64,000 nucleotides of DNA from Opitutaceae bacterium. Lineage in GTDB: Bacteria; Verrucomicrobiota; Verrucomicrobiia; Opitutales; Opitutaceae. Within the stretch, counting starts at the first letter, position 1, and each line of letters begins with the position of its first letter. Below the pieces are notes generated by a model, which searched no databases, was not told the DNA's origin, and was given only the letters and a program-made list of their open reading frames with translations. A program made the translations under genes and the position numbers. Shown here piece by piece: positions 8,122 to 16,445 of the stretch. The stretch lies in assembly GCA_041395105.1 (NCBI GenBank), contig JAWLBB010000002.1:496001-560000 (forward strand), written 5' to 3'.

Positions 8122-9963
8122 ATGAGCATGACACCACTGGAAGAAATCCGTCATTCGTGTTCGCACGTGCTGGCTACCGCCGTTCTCCGGCTGTTTCCCG
8201 AAACCAAACTGGACATCGGACCGCCGACCGACACCGGATTCTACTACGATTTCGACCTGGAGCACAAGTTCACCCAGGAAGACCTCGAATCGATTGAGGC
8301 CGAGATGGCCAGGGTGATCGACGAGAACCAGAAGTTCTTCCGAAGGGAAGTCAGTCGGGACGAAGCCGTCGCCCTCATCAAGGAGATCGGTCAGGAGACC
8401 TACAAGCTGGGGCGGCTCGCCGACATCCCCGAGGGCGAGCTCATCTCGTTCTACCAGAACGGCGAGTTCCGCGACCTCTGCGCCGGTACCCACGTCAATT
8501 ACACCAAGAAGATCAAGGCCTTCAAACTGCTCAGCGTCGCCGGGGCCTACCACCGCGGAGACGAAAAGAACAAGCAGCTCCAGCGCATTTACGGAACGGC
8601 TTTTCCCAGCAAGGCCGAACTGGCCGCCTACCTGGATCAATTGGAACAGGCCAAGGCCCGGGACCACCGAAAGATCGGCCGGGACCTCAAGCTCTTCCAT
8701 ATCGATGAAACCGTCGGGCAGGGCCTTGTTCTCTGGACGCCGAACGGTTCGATCATCCGGCAGGAATTGCAGAATTTCATCGCTGAGGAATTGAGGAAGC
8801 AGGGTTACGCCCAGGTCTTCACGCCCCATATCGGCAAGCTGGAGCTCTACCGCACATCCGGGCACTTCCCCTACTACAGCGACTCCCAGTATCCCCCCAT
8901 CGTGGAACGCGAGACGATGGAGACACTGGTCACCGAAGGTTGCAGCTGCGCGGAACTGGCCAACCGCCTGGAGGAGGGCGCCATCGAGGGCTACCTGCTC
9001 AAGCCGATGAATTGCCCCCACCACATCAAAATCTTCGACAGCCAGCCCCATTCCTACCGCGACCTGCCCGTGCGGCTGGCCGAGTTCGGGACCGTCTATC
9101 GCTGGGAACAATCCGGAGAACTCAACGGGATGACCCGGGTTCGGGGATTCACCCAGGACGACGCCCACCTCTTCTGCACCGAGGACCAGGTACCGGCGGA
9201 ACTCATCGGCTGCCTCTCCCTGGTCAAGACCGTCCTGACCACCCTCGGGATGAAGGATTACCGGGTGCGCGTCGGCCTGCGGGATCCCGACTCGTCCAAA
9301 TACACCGGGGATCCCTCCAATTGGGACAAGGCCGAGGAAGCCTGCCGGGCAGCCGCCCGGTCGCTCGATGTCCCCTTTGCGGAAGAACCCGGCGAAGCCG
9401 CCTTCTACGGCCCGAAGATCGACTTCGTGGTCCGCGATGTCATCGGCCGCGAATGGCAGCTGGGCACCGTTCAGGTCGACTACAACCTGCCGGAACGCTT
9501 CGATCTCAATTACATAGGGTCCGACAACCAGAACCACCGCCCCGTCATGATCCATCGCGCTCCCTTCGGCTCGATGGAGCGCTTCTGCGGCGTCCTCATC
9601 GAACACTTCGGCGGAGATTTCCCGACCTGGTTGGCACCGCAGCAGCTGCGGCTCCTGCCAATCAGCGACCGCTTTGAAGAGGCGACTCAAGCCATCTACC
9701 AACGGTATCGTGATGCCGGCATTCGCGTGGGCGTCGACGACCATTCGGACAAACTCGGAGCCAAGATCCGGAGGGCCGAATTGGACAAGGTTCCCTACAC
9801 CGCGATCATCGGGGAGAAGGAGGTCGAATCCGAAACCCTCTCCATCCGGTCACGCTTCACCGGCAACGAAGGGAGTCAGCCGGTTGGGGACTTTCTCAGC
9901 CGGCTTCAGGATGAGATCCGTTCCCGGAAACTCCTGATCAAGGAAAATAAGGCCGAAGGCTGA
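8122..9963 (+). CDS. thrS: Threonyl-tRNA synthetase lacking the TGS domain
   Basis: Class II synthetase charging tRNA-Thr. The 613-residue protein starts directly at the editing domain (RHSCSHVLATAV, with CAGTHVNYT later giving the His-His-Cys-His editing site), then the catalytic core: zinc ligand Cys298 in NCPHH, motif 2 RVRGFTQDDAHLF, motif 3 around MIHRAPFGSMERF, and a C-terminal anticodon-binding domain. The roughly 60-residue N-terminal TGS domain of most bacterial ThrS is absent, and only 15 bp separate the start from the cysS stop, so it is not simply a mis-set start. A short insertion near residue 265 (TEGCSCAELANRLEEG) interrupts the core before the zinc cysteine. Confidence 0.95.
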   Translation: MSMTPLEEIRHSCSHVLATAVLRLFPETKLDIGPPTDTGFYYDFDLEHKFTQEDLESIEAEMARVIDENQKFFRREVSRDEAVALIKEIGQETYKLGRLADIPEGELISFYQNGEFRDLCAGTHVNYTKKIKAFKLLSVAGAYHRGDEKNKQLQRIYGTAFPSKAELAAYLDQLEQAKARDHRKIGRDLKLFHIDETVGQGLVLWTPNGSIIRQELQNFIAEELRKQGYAQVFTPHIGKLELYRTSGHFPYYSDSQYPPIVERETMETLVTEGCSCAELANRLEEGAIEGYLLKPMNCPHHIKIFDSQPHSYRDLPVRLAEFGTVYRWEQSGELNGMTRVRGFTQDDAHLFCTEDQVPAELIGCLSLVKTVLTTLGMKDYRVRVGLRDPDSSKYTGDPSNWDKAEEACRAAARSLDVPFAEEPGEAAFYGPKIDFVVRDVIGREWQLGTVQVDYNLPERFDLNYIGSDNQNHRPVMIHRAPFGSMERFCGVLIEHFGGDFPTWLAPQQLRLLPISDRFEEATQAIYQRYRDAGIRVGVDDHSDKLGAKIRRAELDKVPYTAIIGEKEVESETLSIRSRFTGNEGSQPVGDFLSRLQDEIRSRKLLIKENKAEG

Positions 9964-9982
9964 GGCGCGGCCCCGTCTCAGC
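9959..9982. terminator. Hairpin spanning two convergent stop codons
   Basis: Arms GCTGAG (9959-9964) and CTCAGC (9977-9982) form a 6-bp stem that includes the stop codons of thrS and of the convergent PIN/TRAM gene. With a GC-rich 12-base loop and no T-run it is only a weak bidirectional terminator candidate. Confidence 0.25.
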
Positions 9983-11048
9983 TCGCGACCGCGTCCTTCT
10001 CGGCCGTCCCGACCATCCGGCAGAAGACAATCTTGCCCCCGGAAGTCGGCACGACGCTGTTGATTTCGGCCTCGACCTTGTGGCCGATATAGGTGTGCGC
10101 ATCCTGGACCACGACCATCGATCCGTCCGAAAGATAACCCACGGCCTGTCCCTCTTCACGTCCGGGCTTCAGAAGATCCACAGTCAGGCGCTCGCCGGTG
10201 ACCACCTCGGGATGCAGAGCCTTGGACAATCCGTTCAGGTTGAGCCAGACCACGCCGTGAAACTGGGCCAGCTTGGCCAGATTGAAGTCGGTCGTCAGAA
10301 GCTTCGCCTTCATTGATTGGGCAATGAAGATGAGCTTTTCATCCGCCGACTGCTTCTTTCCCAATTCGCTATCGGGGATTCGAAGGTCAATATTGGGAAT
10401 CTTCCGAAGGGCATTGAGCGATTCCAGACCGCGCCGCCCCTTGGCCTGTTTGGTCGGATCGCGGGAATCCGCGATATAGTGCAGGTCTTCCAGAACAAAT
10501 TGAGGGATGACCAGAGCCGCGGTGATGAACTGCGCCTCACAGACCCGGACGATCCGCCCGTCAATCAAGGCGCTCGTGTCCAGAACGACCAGGGGCACGT
10601 CGACATCGTGCGGGACGAAACGCACGTAGGGGATGATCAGACTGAACTCATCCTTTCCCCGAAGTGCGATGACCGCCCCGAGGTAGGAGCAGATGATGAA
10701 GAGTCCGAGGCGCACAAGATAAAGCACCTGGGGATCTCCCTCGTCCAGGAGAGGCGAGACCGAAATCATGTAGGCGATGATCGAGCCGACAAACAGCCCG
10801 AAGGTCAGGACAGAAAGCCCGCGGAGAGAAAATCCCTTCAGGAGAACGTCAATCAGAACGACGAACAGACCGATCAATATGCCAATGAGGACCGCCAGTC
10901 CCTGATAGGGATCCCACTCCTTGATGGACAGACAGATAAGCCAGCCCGCAAGGGCGCAAACGGAGACAAAGAGGATACGCAGAGTGATCAGCGTGGTTTT
11001 CACGATGGTGTCGAAAGATGGATTGGGGCACCGGTATGCAAATTCCAC
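9978..11048 (-). CDS. Membrane PIN/TRAM-domain protein (YacL family)
   Basis: 356 residues. Roughly residues 17-130 hold four hydrophobic segments, followed by a PIN nuclease-fold domain (VLDTSALIDGRI with the first acidic residue, FVLEDLHYIADS with the second, LLTTDFNLAKLA with the third) and a C-terminal TRAM domain (about 295-350, GQAVGYLSDGSMVVV). This order is that of the YacL-type membrane-anchored PIN/TRAM proteins, proposed RNases or nucleic-acid binders; the substrate is not known. The start is GTG at 11048, preceded by AGAAGGGG; a second GTG at 11000 just before the first membrane helix is possible. Acidic PIN residues appear intact. Confidence 0.88.
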   Translation of the reverse strand: MEFAYRCPNPSFDTIVKTTLITLRILFVSVCALAGWLICLSIKEWDPYQGLAVLIGILIGLFVVLIDVLLKGFSLRGLSVLTFGLFVGSIIAYMISVSPLLDEGDPQVLYLVRLGLFIICSYLGAVIALRGKDEFSLIIPYVRFVPHDVDVPLVVLDTSALIDGRIVRVCEAQFITAALVIPQFVLEDLHYIADSRDPTKQAKGRRGLESLNALRKIPNIDLRIPDSELGKKQSADEKLIFIAQSMKAKLLTTDFNLAKLAQFHGVVWLNLNGLSKALHPEVVTGERLTVDLLKPGREEGQAVGYLSDGSMVVVQDAHTYIGHKVEAEINSVVPTSGGKIVFCRMVGTAEKDAVAS

Positions 11049-11212
11049 CGGTACTACACCCCTTCTTCTTCGGCATTTTTGACTCCGCCTTCACACCCTC
11101 TCCGCCTTTTTACCGATCAGGTCGGCGGGAGTCGGATCCGCAAGGTCACCCAAAGGCAAGCGCCCCGTCCCCCTCCATCCCGGAGAAGCGACCGGTTTCG
11201 CCATCATTCCTG

Positions 11213-11332
11213 CTACTTCTTCGAAGCCAGCGCGAGGAGGATGAACGGCAGAATGGTCAAAACCCCGATCAGAACGTAGAGCGTTATCACCGTCCTCCGG
11301 GCCGTTTTTTGCTCGTCAGCGTTTTTCGCCAT
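11213..11332 (-). CDS. Small single-pass membrane protein (39 aa)
   Basis: Short frame that reads MAKNADEQKTARRTVITL and then a continuous hydrophobic stretch (YVLIGVLTILPFILLALA) ending in SKK. The polar N-terminus with basic residues, single hydrophobic helix and lysine end are what a real small membrane protein looks like. It is divergent from the EVE-domain gene with 23 bp between starts. No clear Shine-Dalgarno site precedes the ATG, and I recognise no family, so it could be a chance frame. Confidence 0.5.
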   Translation of the reverse strand: MAKNADEQKTARRTVITLYVLIGVLTILPFILLALASKK

Positions 11333-11355
11333 AAGGTACTGTCGCTGAGGAAATC

Positions 11356-11760
11356 ATGAATCACTGGCTCGTCAAACAGGAACCGGAGACCTACTCGTGG
11401 GACGACTTTGTCCGCGATGGAGGGACCGACTGGGATGGGGTTCGCAATTACCAGGCCCGGAACAACCTCCGGGCCATGAAAAAGGGCGACCGGGCTCTCT
11501 TCTACCACAGCGTCGGCCCACGCGAAGTCGTCGGCATCGCCCGAGTGGAAGCAACCGCATTCCCCGACCCCACGGCCACCGAAGGGGACTGGTCCGCCGT
11601 CCGCTTGAAGCCGGTCAAGGCCCTGAAGAATCCCGTCTGCCTCGATCAGATCAAGATGGAGACGTCACTCGCCGACATCGTCCTGCTCAAGAACAGTCGC
11701 CTGTCGGTCCAGCCGCTTCCCGAGGCGGCCTTCAAGAAGATCGTCGAGATGGGTTCCTAG
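11356..11760 (+). CDS. EVE-domain protein
   Basis: 134-residue single EVE domain of the PUA-like fold, related to eukaryotic thymocyte nuclear protein 1. Recognised from NHWLVKQEPETYSWDDF at the start, WDGVRNYQARNNLRAM, and KGDRALFYHS, all hallmark EVE segments. EVE domains bind modified bases in RNA or DNA; what this one binds is unknown. Length is typical of stand-alone members. It is a monocistronic-looking gene between the small membrane protein (divergent) and an exported helical protein (convergent). Confidence 0.9.
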   Translation: MNHWLVKQEPETYSWDDFVRDGGTDWDGVRNYQARNNLRAMKKGDRALFYHSVGPREVVGIARVEATAFPDPTATEGDWSAVRLKPVKALKNPVCLDQIKMETSLADIVLLKNSRLSVQPLPEAAFKKIVEMGS

Positions 11761-11782
11761 GGCGATTCACCTCATTCAACGG

Positions 11783-11850
11783 CTGGCCGGAAACATCCAG
11801 CCCTGCCACGGAGGCTCGGAAAAGGTAGGGCGAGGGCCTCCGGACCCGCC
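11783..11850. repeat. Dispersed intergenic palindromic repeat, family 1, copy A
   Basis: 68 bp in the convergent gap after the EVE gene. It aligns over its whole length with 44888-44960; the final 27 bases of both copies are identical (key segment GGTAGGGCGAGGGCCTCCGG). Each copy has a CCCT(A/G)CC arm facing a GGTAGGG arm, so it can fold as a hairpin. It is probably a REP-like element. Confidence 0.75.
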
Positions 11851-11945
11851 ATCCCAACCGCGAATTCTGGGGATTTACTTCGAATATTTGTTTCTTATCA
11901 GCAAGTTGCTCAGCTCTCAAAGAAGAAGCGCGTACCCGACAGCCT

Positions 11946-12404
11946 CTAGAACCCACCGATCAGGGGCATTTCCCGCGACAGGCTGGCATTCACCACGGAA
12001 TCAATCTGATTCATGACCTGGACAAACCGGGCCGCCACCCTCGAGGAAATCTCCTTCTCCAGGATCTTGAAGTACTTTTCCTTCAGCTCCAGCGCCTCCC
12101 GCTCCAGAGCGAACGAGCGCATCGCCATCGAACTGGCCTGATCGTCCGTCATCGAGTCGACCTGCGCCGCGAACTGCTGAAGAAGCTCGACCCGGCGATC
12201 ACCGATCTTGATCCGCTCCGCTTCGTATTCCTTGAAGACTGCCCAGAATGTGTCCGCCACCGCCGGATCCAGATTCATGCCGGTGCCGACGATTTCGATC
12301 GTCTGCGCCTGCATCTGCTTGCGGTCGATTTCCAGAGAGGCAGCCGTATCAGCCGCAATCACTGCAGTTGTCATCAGAGAGGCGAGGAGAAGGAATCTTT
12401 TCAT
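11946..12404 (-). CDS. Exported helical protein of unknown function
   Basis: 152 residues from the ATG at 12404, which is preceded by GGAAG; the open frame continues 48 bp upstream but the downstream start gives a clean signal peptide, MKRFLLLASLMTTAVIAA, with cleavage expected after AIAA or nearby. The mature part is almost entirely helical and charged (for example MQAQTIEIVG, FKEYEAERIKIGDRRVELLQQF, LELKEKYFKILEKEIS), recalling Spy/CpxP-type periplasmic helical proteins, although I cannot see their LTxxQ signature clearly. It is divergent from tyrA. Function unknown. Confidence 0.75.
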   Translation of the reverse strand: MKRFLLLASLMTTAVIAADTAASLEIDRKQMQAQTIEIVGTGMNLDPAVADTFWAVFKEYEAERIKIGDRRVELLQQFAAQVDSMTDDQASSMAMRSFALEREALELKEKYFKILEKEISSRVAARFVQVMNQIDSVVNASLSREMPLIGGF

Positions 12405-12525
12405 GAGTGGAGAATCTTCCGGACAATCAATCAGAGGTGCCTTCGCCGTCAACTTCTGAAGTCATTGCCGCTCCATCCGCGAAAGGCTCGACAGGACCGT
12501 CTGATCCGATTTCCTCGATCTCCTG

Positions 12526-13377
12526 ATGAACCCGCCCACCCTGACCGTCCTTGCCCCCGGCCTCCTTGGCGCCTCCGTCGCCCGGGCAGCCCGGCGTTAC
12601 CGCGCCGCCGGGAGGATCAAGGTGTGGGCACGGAGGCCGGAAACCCGCCTCGCCCTGCAACAGGTGGACTGGTGCGACCAGGTCTGCGCGACCCCCGGGG
12701 AGGCCACCACCGACTCCGATATCATCGTCGTGTGCACTCCGGTCGAACGGATCGTGCCCCTCATCCGTGAGGTCAGCGACACCCTTTCCGCGACCGCCAT
12801 CGTCACCGACGTGGGAAGTGTCAAGGGAGAGATCTGCCGGTTTGCCTCGGCCGCTCTTTCCCAAGGCGCCCGATTTGTCGGCTCTCATCCCATGGCCGGG
12901 TCCGAAAAGAGCGGGATGGATCACGCCGATCCCGAGCTTTTCCGGGAGCGGGCCTGTTTCGTCACTCCCCTGGACGACACCCCGGTCGAGGCAACCGAAC
13001 GCATCGCCGCCTTCTGGAATCAACTCGGAGCGGAGGTCGTCACCATGCATCCCGACCTCCACGACGAAGTGGTCGCGCACGTCAGTCACCTGCCTCATCT
13101 GGCTGCTTCCGCCCTCTGCAATCTTCTCGCCCGGCGCACGCCCAACTGGCATCTCTACGCCGGCGGCGGCCTCCGCGATACCACCCGGGTGGCTTCCGGA
13201 AACCCTTCGCTCTGGGTCCAGATCCTTCTCGAGAATCGGGACGAAATCCTGCGGGCGCTCAGTGCCTATCAGGACGAAATCCAGGCCTTCCAGACCGCGC
13301 TCGCCAACCGGGACACCCTCCAACTCAGGGCCTACCTGGAGCGCGGGAAATCCTACCGTGACCAGTTCCGATCCTGA
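12526..13377 (+). CDS. tyrA: Prephenate dehydrogenase (tyrosine synthesis)
   Basis: Oxidatively decarboxylates prephenate to 4-hydroxyphenylpyruvate. The 283-residue protein has an N-terminal dinucleotide-binding fold (VLAPGLLGASVARAARR; the usual GxGxxG is degenerate), VCTPVERI, VTDVGSVKGEI, and the family signature FVGSHPMAGSEKSG, then the helical dimerisation domain with VSHLPHL. There is no fused chorismate mutase or ACT domain. The 3' end overlaps the aroA start by 20 bp, implying coupled translation in a tyrA-aroA-cmk cluster. Confidence 0.93.
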   Translation: MNPPTLTVLAPGLLGASVARAARRYRAAGRIKVWARRPETRLALQQVDWCDQVCATPGEATTDSDIIVVCTPVERIVPLIREVSDTLSATAIVTDVGSVKGEICRFASAALSQGARFVGSHPMAGSEKSGMDHADPELFRERACFVTPLDDTPVEATERIAAFWNQLGAEVVTMHPDLHDEVVAHVSHLPHLAASALCNLLARRTPNWHLYAGGGLRDTTRVASGNPSLWVQILLENRDEILRALSAYQDEIQAFQTALANRDTLQLRAYLERGKSYRDQFRS

Positions 13378-14722
13378 TTCCCCGAAGGCCGGTTCCCTTC
13401 CGGCCATTCTCCCGATCCGGCCCTTCACCCGGCCGGTTTCCGGTCGGGTCCGGGTCCCGGGCTCGAAGAGCATCACCAACCGTGCACTGCTCCTCGCCGC
13501 CCTCAGCTCGGGAAGAACCCGCATCGCCAATGCCCTGGTCAGCGACGATTCCACCATCATGGAGGCCGCGCTGCGCGCCCTCGGCTTCGACCTGACGACC
13601 GACCCTGCGACCGGGATGATCGAGGTGGAGGGGCTCGGGGGGCACATCCCACACCGCGATGCCACCCTAGCCGTCGGCAACGCGGGCACCGCCGCCCGCT
13701 TCCTGACCGCCCTCTGCTGCCTCGCCCCCGATGGAACTTTCCGGATGGACGGGGTCGAACAGATGCGCAGGCGACCGATCCGGGGACTGGTCGAAGCGCT
13801 CCGGCAGGGAGGTGCCCAGATTGAGGCTTCGCCCACAGACGGATTTCCTCTCGTGCTTCATCCCGCGGGTCTGCGCGGTGGCCGGATCTCGGTCGACGCC
13901 GGGGCCAGCAGCCAGATCCTTTCCGCTCTCCTGATGATCGCTCCCTTTGCCACGGAGGATCTTCATATCCACTTATCCAATACGCGAACGAGGAAGCCCT
14001 ACATCAAAATGACCCTCGCCATGATGGGTCAGTTCGGGCTGGACGCCGACCGCATCCTCGAGCAACCCGACGGCTTCATCGTCCGCTCCGGCTCCGGTTA
14101 CTCCGGACCCGGGGATACCTACCGGGTCGAATCGGATGCCTCCACCGCCAGTTACTTCCTCGCCCTGCCCGCGGTGGCCGGCGGTGCCCTGAAAATCGAA
14201 GATCTCAGGCTCGACGGCCTTCAGGGCGACACGGCCTTCGCCGGGATCCTCGAATCTCTGGGTTGTCAAATGGAAGCTACCGGCGGCGGGATCCGCATGA
14301 CCCGACCCGCATCGGATCGTAGGCTCAAAGCCGGCGCACACGATTTCTTCGAAATCTCCGATACCTTCCTCACCCTGGCTGCGCTCGCTCCGCTTCTCGA
14401 TGGGCCGACCCGGATCAGCGGGATTGCCCACACCCGCCAACAGGAGACCGACCGGGTCGCCGCGGTAGCGAATGAGTTGCGTAAACTCGGTCAGGAGGTG
14501 ATCGAGACCGACGATAGCCTGACCATCCAGCCGGCCCCTCTCCGTGAGGCGGACATCGAAACCTACCACGACCACCGCGTTGCCATGGCGTTCGCCATTC
14601 TCGGTTGTCACGACCTGCACGGTGATGGCCGACCCTGGCTGCGGATCGTCAACCCGGCCACCTGCGCCAAGACATTTCCCGGATTCTTCGACGCTCTCGA
14701 GGCGATCCGAAACCGGAGTTGA
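13358..14722 (+). CDS. aroA: 3-phosphoshikimate 1-carboxyvinyltransferase (EPSP synthase)
   Basis: Shikimate pathway enzyme that joins phosphoenolpyruvate to shikimate-3-phosphate. The frame has no ATG near the conserved start; I use the GTG at 13358, which gives 454 residues and overlaps tyrA by 20 bp. Family marks are PGSKSITNRALLLAAL with Lys37, GNAGTAARFLTAL, RRRPIRGLVEALRQGG, SSQILSALL, and a C-terminal DHRVAMAFAI. Length is slightly above average because of about 20 extra N-terminal residues, so a non-standard start a little further in is possible. cmk follows after 9 bp. Confidence 0.93.
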   Translation: MTSSDPDSPKAGSLPAILPIRPFTRPVSGRVRVPGSKSITNRALLLAALSSGRTRIANALVSDDSTIMEAALRALGFDLTTDPATGMIEVEGLGGHIPHRDATLAVGNAGTAARFLTALCCLAPDGTFRMDGVEQMRRRPIRGLVEALRQGGAQIEASPTDGFPLVLHPAGLRGGRISVDAGASSQILSALLMIAPFATEDLHIHLSNTRTRKPYIKMTLAMMGQFGLDADRILEQPDGFIVRSGSGYSGPGDTYRVESDASTASYFLALPAVAGGALKIEDLRLDGLQGDTAFAGILESLGCQMEATGGGIRMTRPASDRRLKAGAHDFFEISDTFLTLAALAPLLDGPTRISGIAHTRQQETDRVAAVANELRKLGQEVIETDDSLTIQPAPLREADIETYHDHRVAMAFAILGCHDLHGDGRPWLRIVNPATCAKTFPGFFDALEAIRNRS

Positions 14723-14731
14723 TCCACTGAC

Positions 14732-15436
14732 ATGCCTTCGGACGATACCTTCCTGATCATCGCGGTGGACGGCGGCGCCGCCTCCGGGAAATCATCCACC
14801 TCACAAGCCATCGGCCGGCGATTCCAGCTTCTCCACGTCGATACCGGTTCCTTTTACCGGGCGATCACCCACCGTCTACTGCAGGCCGGCGTCATGCCGG
14901 ATGAGGCCAAGGCCGTTGAAGCGGCCCTCAGCGCCATCCACCTGGATACACGGGTCGATGGAAACACCGCCGTCATGGTCATCGACGGCTCCGTCCCGGG
15001 AGAGGAAATCCGTAATCCGGAAGTCAACGCCGCCGTCTCCGCCTTTTCCGCGCTTCCCTCGGTCCGCGCCTTCCTTCTGGAGTACCAGAGGGGCCAGGCG
15101 GCCGTTGCCCAGCGAGCCGGTTTCCGTGGGCTGATCATGGAGGGGCGAGACATCGGCTCGGTCATTTTCCCCGAGGCCACCTTCCGCTTCTTCCTCCAGG
15201 CCGATCCCGAAGCCCGGGTCCGACGAAGGGCCGAGCAGGGTCAGGCCGACAGCATTCACCAACGCGATCGGATGGATTCCCAACGAAAGGCCGCCCCACT
15301 GGTCTACCCACCCGGCGCTATCCTGATCGACTCAACCTACCTCTCGCTTGAAGAGGTGGTCGAAAGGATGGCTAGGTTAATCGCGACGCTCGCGCCAGAA
15401 CCGAAACCGTCCACCCAAGAGCCGAAAGAGGTCTAG
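14732..15436 (+). CDS. cmk: Cytidylate kinase
   Basis: Phosphorylates CMP/dCMP with ATP. The 234-residue protein has the P-loop GGAASGKSSTSQAI at 14-27, LHVDTGSFYRAIT (the CMP-site DTG motif), and GRDIGSVIFPEA, the RDIG segment found in all CMP kinases. Length is normal. It ends the tyrA-aroA-cmk run; pairing of aroA and cmk is common in bacteria, often ahead of rpsA, which is not present here. Confidence 0.94.
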   Translation: MPSDDTFLIIAVDGGAASGKSSTSQAIGRRFQLLHVDTGSFYRAITHRLLQAGVMPDEAKAVEAALSAIHLDTRVDGNTAVMVIDGSVPGEEIRNPEVNAAVSAFSALPSVRAFLLEYQRGQAAVAQRAGFRGLIMEGRDIGSVIFPEATFRFFLQADPEARVRRRAEQGQADSIHQRDRMDSQRKAAPLVYPPGAILIDSTYLSLEEVVERMARLIATLAPEPKPSTQEPKEV

Positions 15437-15851
15437 ACGGCAGAGAAAGCGCAAACCTGCTCAGGTCCGCGGCGTCCTGTAGTTATCATCATAAGGTGAG
15501 CTGATTCATGTCAGAGCCCGAACTTCATTCTCTTACATAAGTTCTGCTTATCTCTTGCCCCCCCCTATTCAGTTCCGCTAAAGGAATCAGCCGGGAGAAG
15601 GAATAAGGCCACGACAACTTCACTTCATTTCGGCCAGAGTATCAACCGAGCGATCGGACTGAGTCCATCGCAGCAGGCAGCCGCAACGGCTCGCCCCTCA
15701 GCCCCGTTTATTTCCCCGGGCTTCTCGCTGCGCCTTCGGGGTATCGCACCATTGGGCCAGTCCCCGCATCCCATCCATCCCGAATGATAGTCCGGCCCAT
15801 ACCCCGGACCCATTTCCCCTGCCATCGATCAACAATCAACCAGGCCCCGCA
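15437..15851. other. 415-bp gap upstream of the RHS cassette
   Basis: No convincing gene. A 66-codon reverse frame (15625-15825) has no protein-like features. No strong promoter, operator or terminator can be read, although the cassette promoter must lie here or within the first gene. Confidence 0.5.
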
Positions 15852-16445
15852 TTGAAACATCCGATCCCGCAATGGCTTCTTCTGGCCATCCTGAAGGCCT
15901 CAATCATCGCGATCGTGCCTGGCACTACCGTGACAGAAGCTCAGACCACCCCACCGGACGCCGTCCGGAGCATCGACGCCAACCGAATGGACCGTGCGTT
16001 CCAGGCCGCTCTCTCTTCCGATCTGGCGACGGCCGAGCAGATCTTGCTCGAAGACCTGCCGGCCGATCGGCCGACCCCCTCCGACGTGATCGTCATCGCG
16101 GATCGATTCAGCCGACTGGCCTTTCAATTGCAGAACACCGACCATGACGAAGCCGCCCGGCATTTCGGGGCGATGGCTCTGGAGGCCTGCCTTTCGTCTC
16201 TTTCTGCCGGGACGGAGCAACTGCCGAACGCAGCGACCGCCCAATTGCTCAAGCGGACCGGTCAACTGCTCAAGCAGACCAACGGAGACCTGCCCGAAGC
16301 AGCCAGGCTATTCCGCCTGGCCTACGACCTGGACCCGCAGGGCCAGATTGAATCCCTGTATCTGGCCCAGGCCCTGGAGGAACGGGATCGTGTCATCGCA
16401 GAACGGCGTGCTGAGGAGTCCCGGGCAAAGGAGGTGCAACCGTGA
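15852..16445 (+). CDS. Exported repeat-like helical protein preceding RHS gene
   Basis: 197 residues from a TTG start; the start is chosen because it yields a signal peptide (MKHPIPQWLLLAILKASIIAIVPG, cleavage near TEAQ). The mature part is helical with a TPR-like character (AFQAALSSDLATAEQILLEDL; LPEAARLFRLAYDLDP; SLYLAQALEERDRVIAER), ending in a charged coiled-coil-like tail. Its stop overlaps the GTG start of the RHS gene by 4 bp, so the two are translated together. An export chaperone or adaptor for the RHS protein is a reasonable guess, not shown by the sequence. Confidence 0.75.
   Translation: MKHPIPQWLLLAILKASIIAIVPGTTVTEAQTTPPDAVRSIDANRMDRAFQAALSSDLATAEQILLEDLPADRPTPSDVIVIADRFSRLAFQLQNTDHDEAARHFGAMALEACLSSLSAGTEQLPNAATAQLLKRTGQLLKQTNGDLPEAARLFRLAYDLDPQGQIESLYLAQALEERDRVIAERRAEESRAKEVQP
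16427..16436 (+). promoter_or_regulatory. Strong Shine-Dalgarno site for the RHS gene
   Basis: AAAGGAGGTG, five bases before the GTG at 16442. It is a near-perfect match to the 16S 3' end and stands out in a window where most starts lack one. It fixes the GTG as the start despite the overlap with the preceding gene. Confidence 0.8.

Noticed and set aside
7738..9744. 668-codon reverse frame across cysS/thrS
   Set aside because: Antisense to two certain synthetase genes.
12427..13836. 469-codon reverse frame under tyrA/aroA
   Set aside because: Antisense to two recognised genes.
15625..15825. 66-codon reverse frame in the gap before the RHS cassette
   Set aside because: No start signal, no hydrophobic core, no family resemblance.
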